Shown here one piece after another: positions 1 to 10,137 of a stretch of 64,000 bases of DNA (its first letter is position 1; each line of letters opens with the position of its first letter). The position numbers and the translations under genes are program-made. The notes below the pieces were generated by a model that worked only from the letters and a program-made list of their open reading frames with translations, made no database searches and had not been told where the DNA came from. Source of the DNA: Mucisphaera sp965279675 (GTDB lineage: Bacteria; Planctomycetota; Phycisphaerae; Phycisphaerales; Phycisphaeraceae); contig NZ_CBDIIJ010000002.1 of the NCBI RefSeq assembly GCF_965279675.1, positions 1,116,001 to 1,180,000 on the forward strand, in the 5' to 3' direction.

Positions 1-3000
1 ACCGACCTGCTCACCATCACCAACACCACCACATCGACCACCTGGGGCATTGGCCAGGGACTAGTCGGCGCCTCACATCAGAACGGAATCGCAACCTTCA
101 CCTTTGGCAGTGACTTTATCCTGGGCGCTGGCGATGTGCTGACCGGTGTCGGTTCGGCACCGGCAACGTTCCTCGTTGGCAACAACGCCATCATCGACAG
201 CGGAGCCACCATCGACTTCTCGGCCCTCGGCACTCAGGCCGGACCGGGGGGTGGCAGCGGCGGATTGGGGATGTCCGGCGGAGCGGGTAGCACTGGCGCA
301 GCAGGTGGTAGCGGGGCGGGTGTCCAACCATTGGTCGGCGGCGGAGCCTTCGCGTTCTTCCTCGGATTCAACCCGCCACCCGTGCCTTCGTTCCCGGGCC
401 GAGATGGCCGTGAGGGCAGTGCGGCAACAACTGCGGACCCTGGGATCGCAGGCGGATCAGGCAGTTCTGGTTTCGGGCAGTTCGGAAGTGGCGGCGGAGC
501 CGGTGGAGCGGCCGGCCTACCGGGCGGCAGCACGTCTTTCCTGTCAGGGGAAGGTGGCTCGGGCGGATCCGGCGGGGAACGCGGGATCTCCCTGCCCTTC
601 GAGTTCATCAGCGGGCCACTTACTGGCAACGTACTTAAACCCACCGACGGTTCGGTCGGTGGCGAGGGCTTTGATGGACAAAACGGCGGAGCGGGCGGAA
701 CCGGGCGCGGCGGGACCAACCAGCAGAACAGCTTCAATCTCACCGGTGGAGCGGGTGGCGGCGGTGGCGGGGGCGGAGGCGGTGGCGAAGGCGGCGGCGG
801 AGGGGGCGGCGGGGGCGGCGGGGCTTCAGGCGGCGGGGCTTGGGCCATAGTGGCAGTTCCCAACCCGACCACACCCGGCTGGTCCTTTGGCGGCACGGGC
901 GGCATCGGCGGCAGGGGCGGCGACGGCGGAACGGGCGGAAATGGTGGCATGGGTGCCGACGGGGCCGACGGCGGTGCAGGCGGCGGTGCCTTCTCGATCG
1001 AAGCACAGGGCCAGGTGATCTATCAGGGAACCGGGCTCGCCACCGGCGGAACGGGTGGCTCAGGCACAACGGGCACCTCAGGAACCACGGGCGGAGCCGG
1101 CCAAAGCGGCGGCTTCTTCCAGAATGGCACCATCGGCCTGCCCGGCGTGCAGACCTACTCCATCCCGTTCACGCCCGTCATCTTCATCGGCCCGAACTTC
1201 CCGGGCCAGACCGGCGCCGATGGTGAAATCGGCGGAGCCGGCGGCGATGGGGGAACCGGCGGGCGAGGCGGTCACGCGGGCGGTGGCTCGGGCGGCACCA
1301 TCAAACTGGTTGGAACCACCGTCTCGGGCAGCGGTTCCAGTATCGACCTCGGCGGCGGCCTTGGCGGGGACAGCAGCAGCAGCCTCGATGATGGCGGCCA
1401 GGGCCGTTTCCTTGTCGGCACCAACGCTGTCCTGCCAGGCGCTTCAGCAAAGAGTGTCTTCGGCGGTTCCGTCACAGGGCAGGACAGTTCCACCCGTGTC
1501 GGCTCATTGTCAGCCAACCCATTTATCGCCGATGCCCCGCTTGTCCCCAACCTGCCGAATCTCATCGGCGGCGCCGAAGCCTTCGGACTGACCGATCTCG
1601 ACGCCACCCTCATCGAAGTCGAGCCGGGCGTCACACTCGTCAGCCAGACACCCGCGAACGCGCTGGGCGGTATCGCGCGCTACGACCCGAGCGTCGAGGG
1701 TGTCGATACTTTTGTCGGCTACGACCTGCTTGTGCTCTACAGCGCTCGCCCGGAAACACTCCAGAACCCCCGCTTCGGTGTCGGGCAGGAGGGCTTCAGC
1801 GAGCGACTGCTCATCGGCGGCTCAGCCAACGACCCGTTGTTCGGCGGTGTTGCCGATCAGGTCCTGCCCGGCTTAGAAAGTTTCGGGGTCTACACCACGC
1901 TCATCCCCGAGAACGCAGAGCACTTCTACTTCTCGTTTGAAACCGCGGGCAACGTCTACTCGGCGCAGCAGCAGATCCTGAACGACGGCGAGTTCATCTT
2001 TGTCACCGCCTCACCAGACAACCCCGTCTACGACGCCATCTGGACGACCAGTAGTAGCGGTAACTGGTCCGATCCCTCGCAGTGGACCGTCACCAACAAC
2101 GAGACCGGCCTACCCCCTGGTCCGGGTGAACTCGTTGGCTGGCCGGGCTTCCCGCAGAACGTTCTTGGCGGCTACGCCTTCAACGTCGAGGTCGGCAGCC
2201 AGACCACGCCGGTCTTCGCGCAGGTCACCCAGGATGTCACGGTCGCGATCGATCAGCTCAACATCGCCAACCTCTCTTCGATCACCATCAGCCCCGGCCA
2301 GTCGCTGACGATCGAGCAGTTCGCCGAACGCTCGGGCAGCGGCAATATCACAAACAACGGCACCATCCAGCTCAACAACGCCACCGGTGCGACCGGCACG
2401 CTGCGCTTCACCGGTCCCGACATCGTGATCGAAGGCACGGGTGCCATCGCCTCATTTGGGGGCGCCCTCACTTCGCTGCAAGGCCTGCGCTCGACCGACC
2501 GCATCGTTCAGCGATCAGGGCACACGCTTTCGATCGATGGTGTCCTTGGCAACAACCAGCTGCTCATCGTGAACGAGGGCACCATCACCAACGCTCCACT
2601 CCTGGCTGGCGCCACACTGGGCGAGCTGGTCATCGATCCAACTGGCAACGCGATGCGAAATACGCCGGGCCTCGACAACAGCGGGAACATCCTTGGCGTC
2701 GCCCCGCTGACGATCCAGGACACCTTCCTGCTCAACCGCTTAGGCGGGACGATCTCCGGCACCACGATCAACCTCAACGACGTCCGCCTGCACAACGATG
2801 GCGCATTCATTGCTACCAACCTCAACATCAACAACAGCGAGGGCCTGATCGGAGGCACGGGCACCTACGACGTCACCAACCTGAGTTTCAGCCTCAGCCA
2901 GATCGCGCTCACCATCCCGCTACGCGTCAGCGGAAGCTTGAGCGGAAACAACCTAGAGCTGTACAACGACTCGGTGATTGGTGCGGCCGGGAATATCGAC

Positions 3001-6000
3001 TTCGAGGATTCGTCTTTCTACGGCGGCACCATCGAGGTCGGCGCTCAGGCCCGCTTTGAATTTAGCAGCACCTTCCAGGATGTCGCCTTCGTCGGCACGG
3101 ACCCTACCGGAAATACAAGCATCTTCATTACCGAAGCAGCGTCTGCAGGCCAACTACAGTTCCAGGGCATCGATGAAGTCTTTATCGACACACTGATTCT
3201 CGATGATGACGTGACAATGACCGTTGATGTGGGCTCAAACTTTAACGGTCTCACTTTCGGAGAGATTTTCGGCGGAGGCGATTTCAACCTCAAACTGACC
3301 GGAGACACGTCAATCACCTACTTCGAGTTCGGTAACGTGAATGACGACGACACGCTCGTCAATCTCGACGTGGGCGATGGTATTGTCAGCATGTTCGGAT
3401 CTACCATCGACCCACGAGGCGACATGGATTCGGCCGTGCCCGGCTTCACGGTGAAGGGTGGCATCGAGGGAGACATGTTCCTTATCGATGGCACCTTCGA
3501 CTTCCGCCAAGCCGACACCACCGAGGTATTCTCGCTAGACACGCAGGATGCAACGGTGCTCGGCGGTGAATTTATTCAAGATCGTATCGAAGCCTTCAAT
3601 ACCACGTTCGTTAATTCACGGCTTGCTGCTGGCTCCGAAATGGAACTCGACGGTACGCTACGCAACGTCACACTCGGCGACGCCACCGAGATCTTTGTGG
3701 GCACACTCCGCGTCGAGGGCCAACTCGGTCTCACGCCCGGGTCCTTCGTGACGTTTGATGGTGGCACCATCGTCCTCGCCAACGACGTCACCATCGACAA
3801 TGGCGGCCTCCAATTCTTCGGAACAGAGCTGACCGCCGAGTCGGCTGGGACCCGTGTGGTGCTCGGGCCGAACGCGAATATCTTCTTGGAGGGAGGCGGT
3901 TTCTTCGGTACCGTCGGCAGCGATGAGATTATCTTTGAGAATAACGGCTTCATCGACTTGGGCTTCGACTCTCAGCTCGACCCCTTCGGAACCGGCGATG
4001 GCGGGACCATCGGCCTGATTAACCGCGGCACGATCACGGGCGATTCATCAAGCGCTCCGCAGCTCGTCGACGCTACGATCGACAACGAAGGTGGGTTTAT
4101 CTCCGGTGGTGGTTCTTTCGTCTGGATCATCGGCGGCACAGTCGGTGACTTCGATGCAGAGGATGTCGTCCTCGAAGACCTAACCATCACCGGCTCGGTG
4201 TTCACCAACACAGGCTCGCTCGAGCTCATCGGAACGATCACCGTCGAATCGCAGGGAAGCATCCAAGCAGGGTCAGGCAACGGGCTCTTCATCGGAGCTG
4301 GCGGCGTGACCATCGAGGGTTCTGGAACAGTCAGCATCTTCGATGAGATCTTCGCCACCAACGCCGGCGACCGACTCAGCATCGGCGAGAACATTACGCT
4401 GGACCTCCAGACAGACCTCTATAGCGGTGGGGGTTTTGATCTCGGCGTGACCAACTTCGGTGAGATCACCACCAACGACCTGTTCATCGAAGGTATCCAG
4501 GGCATTGTCACGGTTCCGGGTGGGTCTTTGGTGGCGAACGAGTCAGATCCGGTGGTTGCCGAGCTCGCCAATATCCAACCGGGTGAGGAAGAGAACTTTA
4601 CCGGCGATACCACCAACGCCTTCAACGAACTCCAGACTGATACCCAGTTCGTGACCAATTTCGCATTCGTCAACCGCGGGTCCCTTTTCGCCAGTTTCGT
4701 AGAACTGTCAGGGGAAGCCATGGATAACCGGAGTGGCTACATCGAAGGCGACACGCTCGGCATCGACGGCGGCGTGCTGCTCAATGGTTCCGATGGTCAG
4801 GGTGGTCCTGACGGTGAGCTGGTTTTCAACAGCATCGAACTGACCGGCGCCCAGATCCGTGGTGGGAGCATCCAAGGAAATGTCGAGATCCGCTCGGGCG
4901 GCAACACACTGCTCGAGGACGTCAGTGTCGACATCCTGATCCTCGACACATTCGGCGACAGCCTCATCCTTGGCGGCCACACATTCGTCAGTGATCTTGA
5001 GAGTTCGTCCGGAAGCATCATCGAAGTCGCACCACTTGCCAACGCCGAGCTGCCCGATCTCGACAACAACTTCCTGACCACCGGGTTGGAAATCGTTATT
5101 GACCACGCCGATGCTCAGCTCACCATCGCAACAATGAATGGCGGCTTGGAGGGGATTCAACTCACGGCCGGCCGGCTCAACGTCGGAGAGTTCATCACCT
5201 TCGACGCCGACCCCTCAACCTTCACCCAGGACGGCGGCATCTTCTCGCCGGGTGCTCAGGCCGATAGCCCCGCCAATCGCTTCGCTGGAACAGCCCGATT
5301 CGAAGGCGGGATGGGCTACGACCTCCAACCGGGCGCGATCCTGCTGCTCGAGATTGGCGATGCCCCCTTCCTCTTCGACCGCTTGCTGATCGATAGCGAC
5401 AGCTCCGCCAACTTCGAAGGTCTCCTACAGATTGACCTGATTGGTAGTCGACCCGCCCCCGGCACCTCCTACCAGATCCTCGATATTGATCCAGCCGCCA
5501 CCATCACCGGCTGGTTCGACACCTCGCTGATCGACACCACCCTCTGGGACATCAGCCTGCTCCAGAGCCAGGGCATCATCACGGCCCTGCAACTGCTTGG
5601 TGATTTCAATCTGGATGGCGGTCTCTCGCTCGCCGACCTCGATCTGCTCTACACAGCCGTTGGCGGCACGGACCTCACGTTCGACCTCACCAGCGACGAG
5701 ATCGTTGATACCAGTGATATCACTGAATGGCTCACCGCCATCCTCGGCTCATCGCAAGGTGACGCCAACCTAGATTTGAAGGTTGATCTCATCGACCTCT
5801 CAACACTCGCCAGCAATTTCGGCCAACCGGCGACTAGTTTTGGCCAGGCCGACTTCAACGCCGATGGCGTCATCGACCTGATCGATCTTTCAACACTGGC
5901 AAGCAACTTCGGCTTCGATGCCACAGCCGTACCCGAGCCATCGGCGCTGGCCCTGCTCGCGTTGCCAACCGTGCTGATCCGTCGCAGAGCCAATGCCGCC

Positions 6001-6003
6001 TAG
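1..6003 (+). CDS. Giant glycine-rich beta-helix surface protein with dockerin-like repeats and PEP-CTERM signal (5' end outside window)
   Basis: The reading frame is open from base 1, so the gene starts left of the window; a GTG at 136 is only an internal start candidate. About 2000 codons are visible. Codons ~80-475 are extremely glycine-rich, with near-pure glycine at codons ~249-281. Codons ~700-1800 repeat short motifs of the type 'NNGTI', 'TNxGTI', 'ITGS', typical of right-handed beta-helix adhesins and autotransporter-like proteins. A four-loop dockerin-like calcium-binding module starts at codon ~1867 (GDFNLDGG, then GDANLD and ADFNADG loops). The PEP-CTERM signal starts at codon ~1977 (VPEP, hydrophobic stretch, RRR). 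The protein is therefore probably exported and anchored by an exosortase-type system. The S51-like gene follows after 35 bp, probably in the same transcript. The ligand or role in adhesion is not visible from sequence. Confidence 0.85.
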   Translation, partial: TDLLTITNTTTSTTWGIGQGLVGASHQNGIATFTFGSDFILGAGDVLTGVGSAPATFLVGNNAIIDSGATIDFSALGTQAGPGGGSGGLGMSGGAGSTGAAGGSGAGVQPLVGGGAFAFFLGFNPPPVPSFPGRDGREGSAATTADPGIAGGSGSSGFGQFGSGGGAGGAAGLPGGSTSFLSGEGGSGGSGGERGISLPFEFISGPLTGNVLKPTDGSVGGEGFDGQNGGAGGTGRGGTNQQNSFNLTGGAGGGGGGGGGGGEGGGGGGGGGGGASGGGAWAIVAVPNPTTPGWSFGGTGGIGGRGGDGGTGGNGGMGADGADGGAGGGAFSIEAQGQVIYQGTGLATGGTGGSGTTGTSGTTGGAGQSGGFFQNGTIGLPGVQTYSIPFTPVIFIGPNFPGQTGADGEIGGAGGDGGTGGRGGHAGGGSGGTIKLVGTTVSGSGSSIDLGGGLGGDSSSSLDDGGQGRFLVGTNAVLPGASAKSVFGGSVTGQDSSTRVGSLSANPFIADAPLVPNLPNLIGGAEAFGLTDLDATLIEVEPGVTLVSQTPANALGGIARYDPSVEGVDTFVGYDLLVLYSARPETLQNPRFGVGQEGFSERLLIGGSANDPLFGGVADQVLPGLESFGVYTTLIPENAEHFYFSFETAGNVYSAQQQILNDGEFIFVTASPDNPVYDAIWTTSSSGNWSDPSQWTVTNNETGLPPGPGELVGWPGFPQNVLGGYAFNVEVGSQTTPVFAQVTQDVTVAIDQLNIANLSSITISPGQSLTIEQFAERSGSGNITNNGTIQLNNATGATGTLRFTGPDIVIEGTGAIASFGGALTSLQGLRSTDRIVQRSGHTLSIDGVLGNNQLLIVNEGTITNAPLLAGATLGELVIDPTGNAMRNTPGLDNSGNILGVAPLTIQDTFLLNRLGGTISGTTINLNDVRLHNDGAFIATNLNINNSEGLIGGTGTYDVTNLSFSLSQIALTIPLRVSGSLSGNNLELYNDSVIGAAGNIDFEDSSFYGGTIEVGAQARFEFSSTFQDVAFVGTDPTGNTSIFITEAASAGQLQFQGIDEVFIDTLILDDDVTMTVDVGSNFNGLTFGEIFGGGDFNLKLTGDTSITYFEFGNVNDDDTLVNLDVGDGIVSMFGSTIDPRGDMDSAVPGFTVKGGIEGDMFLIDGTFDFRQADTTEVFSLDTQDATVLGGEFIQDRIEAFNTTFVNSRLAAGSEMELDGTLRNVTLGDATEIFVGTLRVEGQLGLTPGSFVTFDGGTIVLANDVTIDNGGLQFFGTELTAESAGTRVVLGPNANIFLEGGGFFGTVGSDEIIFENNGFIDLGFDSQLDPFGTGDGGTIGLINRGTITGDSSSAPQLVDATIDNEGGFISGGGSFVWIIGGTVGDFDAEDVVLEDLTITGSVFTNTGSLELIGTITVESQGSIQAGSGNGLFIGAGGVTIEGSGTVSIFDEIFATNAGDRLSIGENITLDLQTDLYSGGGFDLGVTNFGEITTNDLFIEGIQGIVTVPGGSLVANESDPVVAELANIQPGEEENFTGDTTNAFNELQTDTQFVTNFAFVNRGSLFASFVELSGEAMDNRSGYIEGDTLGIDGGVLLNGSDGQGGPDGELVFNSIELTGAQIRGGSIQGNVEIRSGGNTLLEDVSVDILILDTFGDSLILGGHTFVSDLESSSGSIIEVAPLANAELPDLDNNFLTTGLEIVIDHADAQLTIATMNGGLEGIQLTAGRLNVGEFITFDADPSTFTQDGGIFSPGAQADSPANRFAGTARFEGGMGYDLQPGAILLLEIGDAPFLFDRLLIDSDSSANFEGLLQIDLIGSRPAPGTSYQILDIDPAATITGWFDTSLIDTTLWDISLLQSQGIITALQLLGDFNLDGGLSLADLDLLYTAVGGTDLTFDLTSDEIVDTSDITEWLTAILGSSQGDANLDLKVDLIDLSTLASNFGQPATSFGQADFNADGVIDLIDLSTLASNFGFDATAVPEPSALALLALPTVLIRRRANAA

Positions 6004-6038
6004 TATAAACAGCAGCTACTAGCCGAGACCTCTAGAAC

Positions 6039-7424
6039 ATGTCACGAGTCCGTCAGATCGCGACCTTCACGACCGCATTCCTCGCAGCCGTTGTCTCAAC
6101 CCCGACAGCCGAGGCACTCGATTACTACCGAGTCGGCAACCAGGCCGATGCCACCGCCATCACACAACCCGGCCTGCTGCTCGCTGGCGGCGGTAGCGAT
6201 GTGGATTCCGCCATGAGCTGGTTCCTGGATCGCGTCAATGGCGGGGATGTTGTCGTCATCCGGGCCTCAGGCAGCGATGGCTACAACCGCTACCTCTACG
6301 AACAGCTGCCTGGCACCTCACCAGACTCTGTTGAAACCCTCGTCTTTAGAAGTCGCTCCGACGCCAGCAATCCGTTTGCACTCAACCGTCTGCAGAACGC
6401 CGAGGGCATCTTCATCGCCGGTGGAGATCAGTCTGATTACGACGCCTACTGGCGCAACACCGTCATCGAGGACATCCTCAACCAGAAGGCGCTCGAAGGC
6501 ATCCCCATCGGCGGCACAAGTGCCGGCCTCGCTATCCTCGGTTCAACCTCCTATGTCGCCCGAACGCAGTCGGTCACTTCCCAGCAGGCACTTGCCGACC
6601 CCTACCACCCCCGGGCCACACTCGAACACGATTTTCTCACCATCCCCTTGCTTAACAAAACGGTCACCGACTCCCACTACACCGAGCGAAACCGTGAAGG
6701 CCGACTCAATGCCTTCATGGCCCGCATCCTCGCCGACACCGATAGCACCGAGGCCCGGGCCATCGGCGTCGATGAAGGTGCCGCCATCACGATCGACCGC
6801 CGAGGCGACACCCGTTACCACGGTCCCGTAGGCCGCTCCGCTACGCTCCTCCGCACATTCCATCGCGATATCGACTTGCCTGCTGGCCAGCCGCTCGATC
6901 TCGAGCCCATCCTTTCCTACGAGCTCACCACAGGCGGCAGCTTCGACCTCACTAGCTGGACAGCCAACGCCGTCACCGCATCCACCGCAACATGGTTCGC
7001 CTACGACAACGGCAATCGTATCGAGCTAGGCGATCTCTTCGATATCAATAACGACAGCACCATCGACGCTGCCGATATCGATGCACTGACATCAACCCCG
7101 GCAGACCTCAACCGCGATGGCGTGAGCAATCCGGCCGACCGCACCTACCTCATCGAACGCGTCCTCGGTACCACCCTTGGCGACGCCAACCTCGACGGCA
7201 CCGTCAACCTCACCGACCTATCCAGCCTGGCTTCACACTTCAGCCAGCCTTCTGTCGGCTGGTCCCAGGCCGATTTCGACGGCAGCGGAACCGTCGATCT
7301 CATCGACCTCTCGCTGCTGGCCAGCTCATTCGGCTTCGACCGAGACGCCAACCCTGCTCCTGAGCCCCAAACCGCCTTCTTGCTGCTCTTGCTGTTCGCA
7401 CTGAAGCCCAAGATAGCCCAGTGA
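6039..7424 (+). CDS. Secreted cyanophycinase-like peptidase (family S51) with dockerin-like module and PEP-CTERM signal
   Basis: A signal peptide covers residues ~1-26. The S51 core has GGDQ near residue 130, the nucleophile motif GTSAG with Ser161, and DSHYTERNREGR from Asp211. The last matches the cyanophycinase CphB active-site pattern D-Q-H-x3-R-x-R-x2-R (His as triad base, three Arg in the substrate pocket) except that Gln is replaced by Ser212. After the catalytic domain come four calcium-binding loops (NNDST, NRDGV, GDANLDG, DFDGSG) and a PEP-CTERM tail (APEPQ, hydrophobic, short basic end). Known S51 members cleave cyanophycin or Asp-X dipeptides. Here the enzyme is likely extracellular and surface-attached; substrate is inferred. 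A second S51 gene lies 2.7 kb downstream. Confidence 0.85.
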   Translation: MSRVRQIATFTTAFLAAVVSTPTAEALDYYRVGNQADATAITQPGLLLAGGGSDVDSAMSWFLDRVNGGDVVVIRASGSDGYNRYLYEQLPGTSPDSVETLVFRSRSDASNPFALNRLQNAEGIFIAGGDQSDYDAYWRNTVIEDILNQKALEGIPIGGTSAGLAILGSTSYVARTQSVTSQQALADPYHPRATLEHDFLTIPLLNKTVTDSHYTERNREGRLNAFMARILADTDSTEARAIGVDEGAAITIDRRGDTRYHGPVGRSATLLRTFHRDIDLPAGQPLDLEPILSYELTTGGSFDLTSWTANAVTASTATWFAYDNGNRIELGDLFDINNDSTIDAADIDALTSTPADLNRDGVSNPADRTYLIERVLGTTLGDANLDGTVNLTDLSSLASHFSQPSVGWSQADFDGSGTVDLIDLSLLASSFGFDRDANPAPEPQTAFLLLLLFALKPKIAQ

Positions 7425-7523
7425 ACAGCGATCTTTTCATCCAGCCGGGACCTGATAGAATAGCATCGTGTTGCGGTAGCCTGCCCGCACAGACACCCTT
7501 CTAAAACACGGAGAAATCCCACG

Positions 7524-8816
7524 ATGAGCCTCCATCGCCACGCCTTGATCGCTATTGCACTCGGCACCTGCACCCTGCCAGCAGCAGCAGACGTCACCTA
7601 CACCTTCGATGATGTCACCATCACCTCCACCCAGAATCTGGTCTTCTCCAACACCTTCGTCATCGACACCACGGTGGGCGAGACCTTCGAGGCCATCCGC
7701 CTGACCTTCGACTGGACCTCCATTGGTGACGATCCCGAAGTCAACAACGACGGCGCCTTCTCGAGAGACCTTGGCGCTACCGTGATCTCCGACAACAACT
7801 TCGTCGAATTCGGTGCCACCAGCCGGATCCCGGGCACCTTCTCGGACGACCTGCCCATCGACGACCTCGAAACCACCCAGAACTTCAGCGTGGTCGAAGG
7901 CTCGGGCAGCGGCTACAGCATCGCCTTCCAGATGTTCGACGACAGCCTGTTTGGCTCCACGAGCGTCGTTGTCAGCGACATCCGCCTCACGCTCCTGAAC
8001 AACGCCATCGATGTCCCGACACTGGCCGAACTCGCTGAGCCGCTTTTCCTACCCATCAACTCGACCCTCAGCGGCGACACCAGCATCGGCAGCACCGATG
8101 ACGTCGATGGCCGATTCGGCCCCGGCCCCAGCACCACCTACAACGGTCCCGATGATGTCTGGCCACTCAACTGGCCAGGCGGCGACCTGCAGCTCTCGCT
8201 CGACTTCGACGACACCATCGGCGATCTCGATCTCTTCCTCTTCGACAGCACCGATACCCTGGTCCGTCGCTCGGCCAACGTCGGTGGGCCCGAGTCCCTC
8301 ATCGAGCCGGAACTGACCGCCGGCCTCTACTACGTCGTCGTCGACGGCTGGCAGGGAGACAGCGCCCCCTACGAGCTCACCGCCTCCGTCTTCGTCGAGA
8401 TCGATGGCGACTACGACCTCGACGGCGCACTTGATCTGGGCGACCTCGACCTGCTCTTCGCAGAGTTGCTGCTGGATCCCATCGACCAGGACATCGCCAC
8501 CTTCGACGCCAACGGCGACACCGTCCTCGACAGCGCCGACATCAGCTTCTGGGTGAGCTCACTCTTTGGCTCCGCGGACGGCGACAGCAATCTCGACGGC
8601 ACAGTCGACCTCATCGATCTTTCCAACCTGGCCAGCAACTTCGGCGCAGTAGGCCAACCGCTCTACGACGCCGGCAACTTCAATGGTGACGACGCCGTCG
8701 ATCTCATCGACCTGTCACTGCTCGCCACCAATTTCGGCTTCACCAACACCATCCCCGAGCCCGCCTCAGCCCTGTTGGCATTAGGCGGTCTGCTCACACT
8801 CCGCCGCCGTGGCTAA
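7524..8816 (+). CDS. PEP-CTERM protein with PPC-like beta-sandwich and dockerin-like module
   Basis: The 430-residue product has a signal peptide (residues ~1-22, ending AAA-D). Its first ~150 residues form a beta-rich domain of unknown role. Residues ~205-290 look like a bacterial pre-peptidase C-terminal (PPC) domain, with the pattern DLDLFLFD followed by GLYYVVVDGW. A four-loop dockerin-like module (DYDLDGA, DANGDT, GDSNLDG, NFNGDD) and a PEP-CTERM signal (IPEPAS, hydrophobic stretch, RRRG) complete it. A GGAGAA sequence sits 9 bases before the ATG. It is the last gene before a strong terminator. No catalytic motif is visible, so a binding or structural role is more likely than an enzymatic one. 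Confidence 0.8.
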   Translation: MSLHRHALIAIALGTCTLPAAADVTYTFDDVTITSTQNLVFSNTFVIDTTVGETFEAIRLTFDWTSIGDDPEVNNDGAFSRDLGATVISDNNFVEFGATSRIPGTFSDDLPIDDLETTQNFSVVEGSGSGYSIAFQMFDDSLFGSTSVVVSDIRLTLLNNAIDVPTLAELAEPLFLPINSTLSGDTSIGSTDDVDGRFGPGPSTTYNGPDDVWPLNWPGGDLQLSLDFDDTIGDLDLFLFDSTDTLVRRSANVGGPESLIEPELTAGLYYVVVDGWQGDSAPYELTASVFVEIDGDYDLDGALDLGDLDLLFAELLLDPIDQDIATFDANGDTVLDSADISFWVSSLFGSADGDSNLDGTVDLIDLSNLASNFGAVGQPLYDAGNFNGDDAVDLIDLSLLATNFGFTNTIPEPASALLALGGLLTLRRRG

Positions 8817-8850
8817 GCCACAATTCAATCACTCCCAGCATCGTGCACAA

Positions 8851-8876
8851 CGCCGGCCTCAGGGCCGGCGTTTTTT
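8851..8876 (+). terminator. Intrinsic terminator after the PPC-domain gene
   Basis: A perfect 8-bp GC stem (CGCCGGCC / GGCCGGCG, 8851-8858 and 8863-8870) with a TCAG loop is followed directly by six T residues. It lies 34 bases after the stop codon and closes the 1-8816 transcription unit. Confidence 0.9.
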
Positions 8877-8886
8877 GTTGCCACGG

Positions 8887-10137
8887 ATGCAGCCCCATTC
8901 CCTTTATCATGCCCATCCTGTGAGCCCCCGAAGCACACCAACCCGATCCAGGCCATCACCCAGCGACCTCTCGCTGCTCAAGCGTCTGCTGTCTCTGCCC
9001 ACCAGTTCCTTCCATGAACAGAACATCGCCGTCTTAGCCGCAAGAACCGCAAAGAAAGCAGGTTGGGTGACCACCGCTGATGCTTTTGGCAACCTGCTGT
9101 TGAAACCCACAGCACGCATCCGGCCCAGGCTCATCTTCACAGCGCACATGGATCACCCCGCCTTCTGGGCGCTGCGAACCATCGGCCCCAATCGACTCCT
9201 CGCTCAGTGGATGGGGCGCATCCCCACCAAAGCCATGCCCGGACAGGCCGTCCGCTTCTGGACCGCCGGCCGAAAGCTCAAAGAATCTCAACTTCCAACT
9301 CCTTGGCTCGATAGCGACCCACCCCTACGACTCTCGGGCAAACCCGTCGATGGTCGTGTCCGCCGTGTTCTGGACAGCAACGAGTTAGGCGATCCCGGAC
9401 TCGTCGAGATCGACATCAAACAACCCGTTCAACCCGGATCGATCGGCATGTGGAAACTCAGCGACCCGGCCATCCGTCGCAACCAGATCCACGCACGCGC
9501 TATCGATGATGTGGCCGCCGTAGCCGCACTCCTGAGCACAATGAGGAACCTGAGCAAAGCGGGACTGTCACCGCCCATCGCCATCCTGCTGACACGCGCC
9601 GAAGAAGGGGGGTTCTTCGGCGCCATCGATCACGTCAAACAGATCAGGAATGCAAGCCAAGCGCCCACCTATATCACGCTCGAAATGTCGATGGCTCGCC
9701 CTGAAGTCCTCGTGGGTTCAGGCGTCGTGATCCGGCTCGGCGATCGCCAGACAACCTACGACCCCCCCACCGCTAACTGGCTGTCAAAGACCGCGAGCGA
9801 GTTGGCAGACACCGACCCCCGCTTCACGTATCAACGCCAGCTCATGCCCGGCGGAACCTGCGAGTCGACCGTGTTCCAGGCTGCCCTCGGTCGAGCCGGT
9901 GCCCTCTGCCTCCCCCTCGGCAACTACCACAACCTGACACCCTCAGGCTCAATCGGCCACGAATACATCAGCCTGGCCGACTACCGGGACCTCATTACAC
10001 TTTGCACCCACCTCGCCACGCAACCACGAGGCAGCAAAGACACCAGCCTCGAAACGTTCCACAAACGCTGGCGCTCCTTCGCCGATCGCCACCAACACCT
10101 CTACCACCACCCCGACGCCCCCGCGAGCTTGCCATGA
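8887..10137 (+). CDS. M42/M28-type zinc metallopeptidase (cytoplasmic aminopeptidase-like)
   Basis: The frame is open from 8809, but that start lies before the terminator at 8851-8876, so the first plausible ATG is 8887 (a GTG at 8920 is an alternative). Metal and catalytic motifs of co-catalytic zinc peptidases are visible in order: AHMDH (His and Asp ligands), ARAIDD (bridging Asp), TRAEEGG (catalytic Glu plus ligand Glu), LEMS and a late NYHN histidine. There is no signal peptide, so it probably acts on peptides inside the cell. Its stop overlaps the start of the S51-like gene (ATGA), showing a common operon with the S51 enzyme and a transporter. This suggests that it finishes digestion of short peptides. 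Substrate specificity cannot be read from sequence. Confidence 0.82.
   Translation: MQPHSLYHAHPVSPRSTPTRSRPSPSDLSLLKRLLSLPTSSFHEQNIAVLAARTAKKAGWVTTADAFGNLLLKPTARIRPRLIFTAHMDHPAFWALRTIGPNRLLAQWMGRIPTKAMPGQAVRFWTAGRKLKESQLPTPWLDSDPPLRLSGKPVDGRVRRVLDSNELGDPGLVEIDIKQPVQPGSIGMWKLSDPAIRRNQIHARAIDDVAAVAALLSTMRNLSKAGLSPPIAILLTRAEEGGFFGAIDHVKQIRNASQAPTYITLEMSMARPEVLVGSGVVIRLGDRQTTYDPPTANWLSKTASELADTDPRFTYQRQLMPGGTCESTVFQAALGRAGALCLPLGNYHNLTPSGSIGHEYISLADYRDLITLCTHLATQPRGSKDTSLETFHKRWRSFADRHQHLYHHPDAPASLP

Noticed and set aside
234..950. Proline-rich open frame on the minus strand opposite the glycine-rich block
   Set aside because: It is the mirror of the polyglycine coding region; proline codons arise as the complement of glycine codons and no start signal is present.
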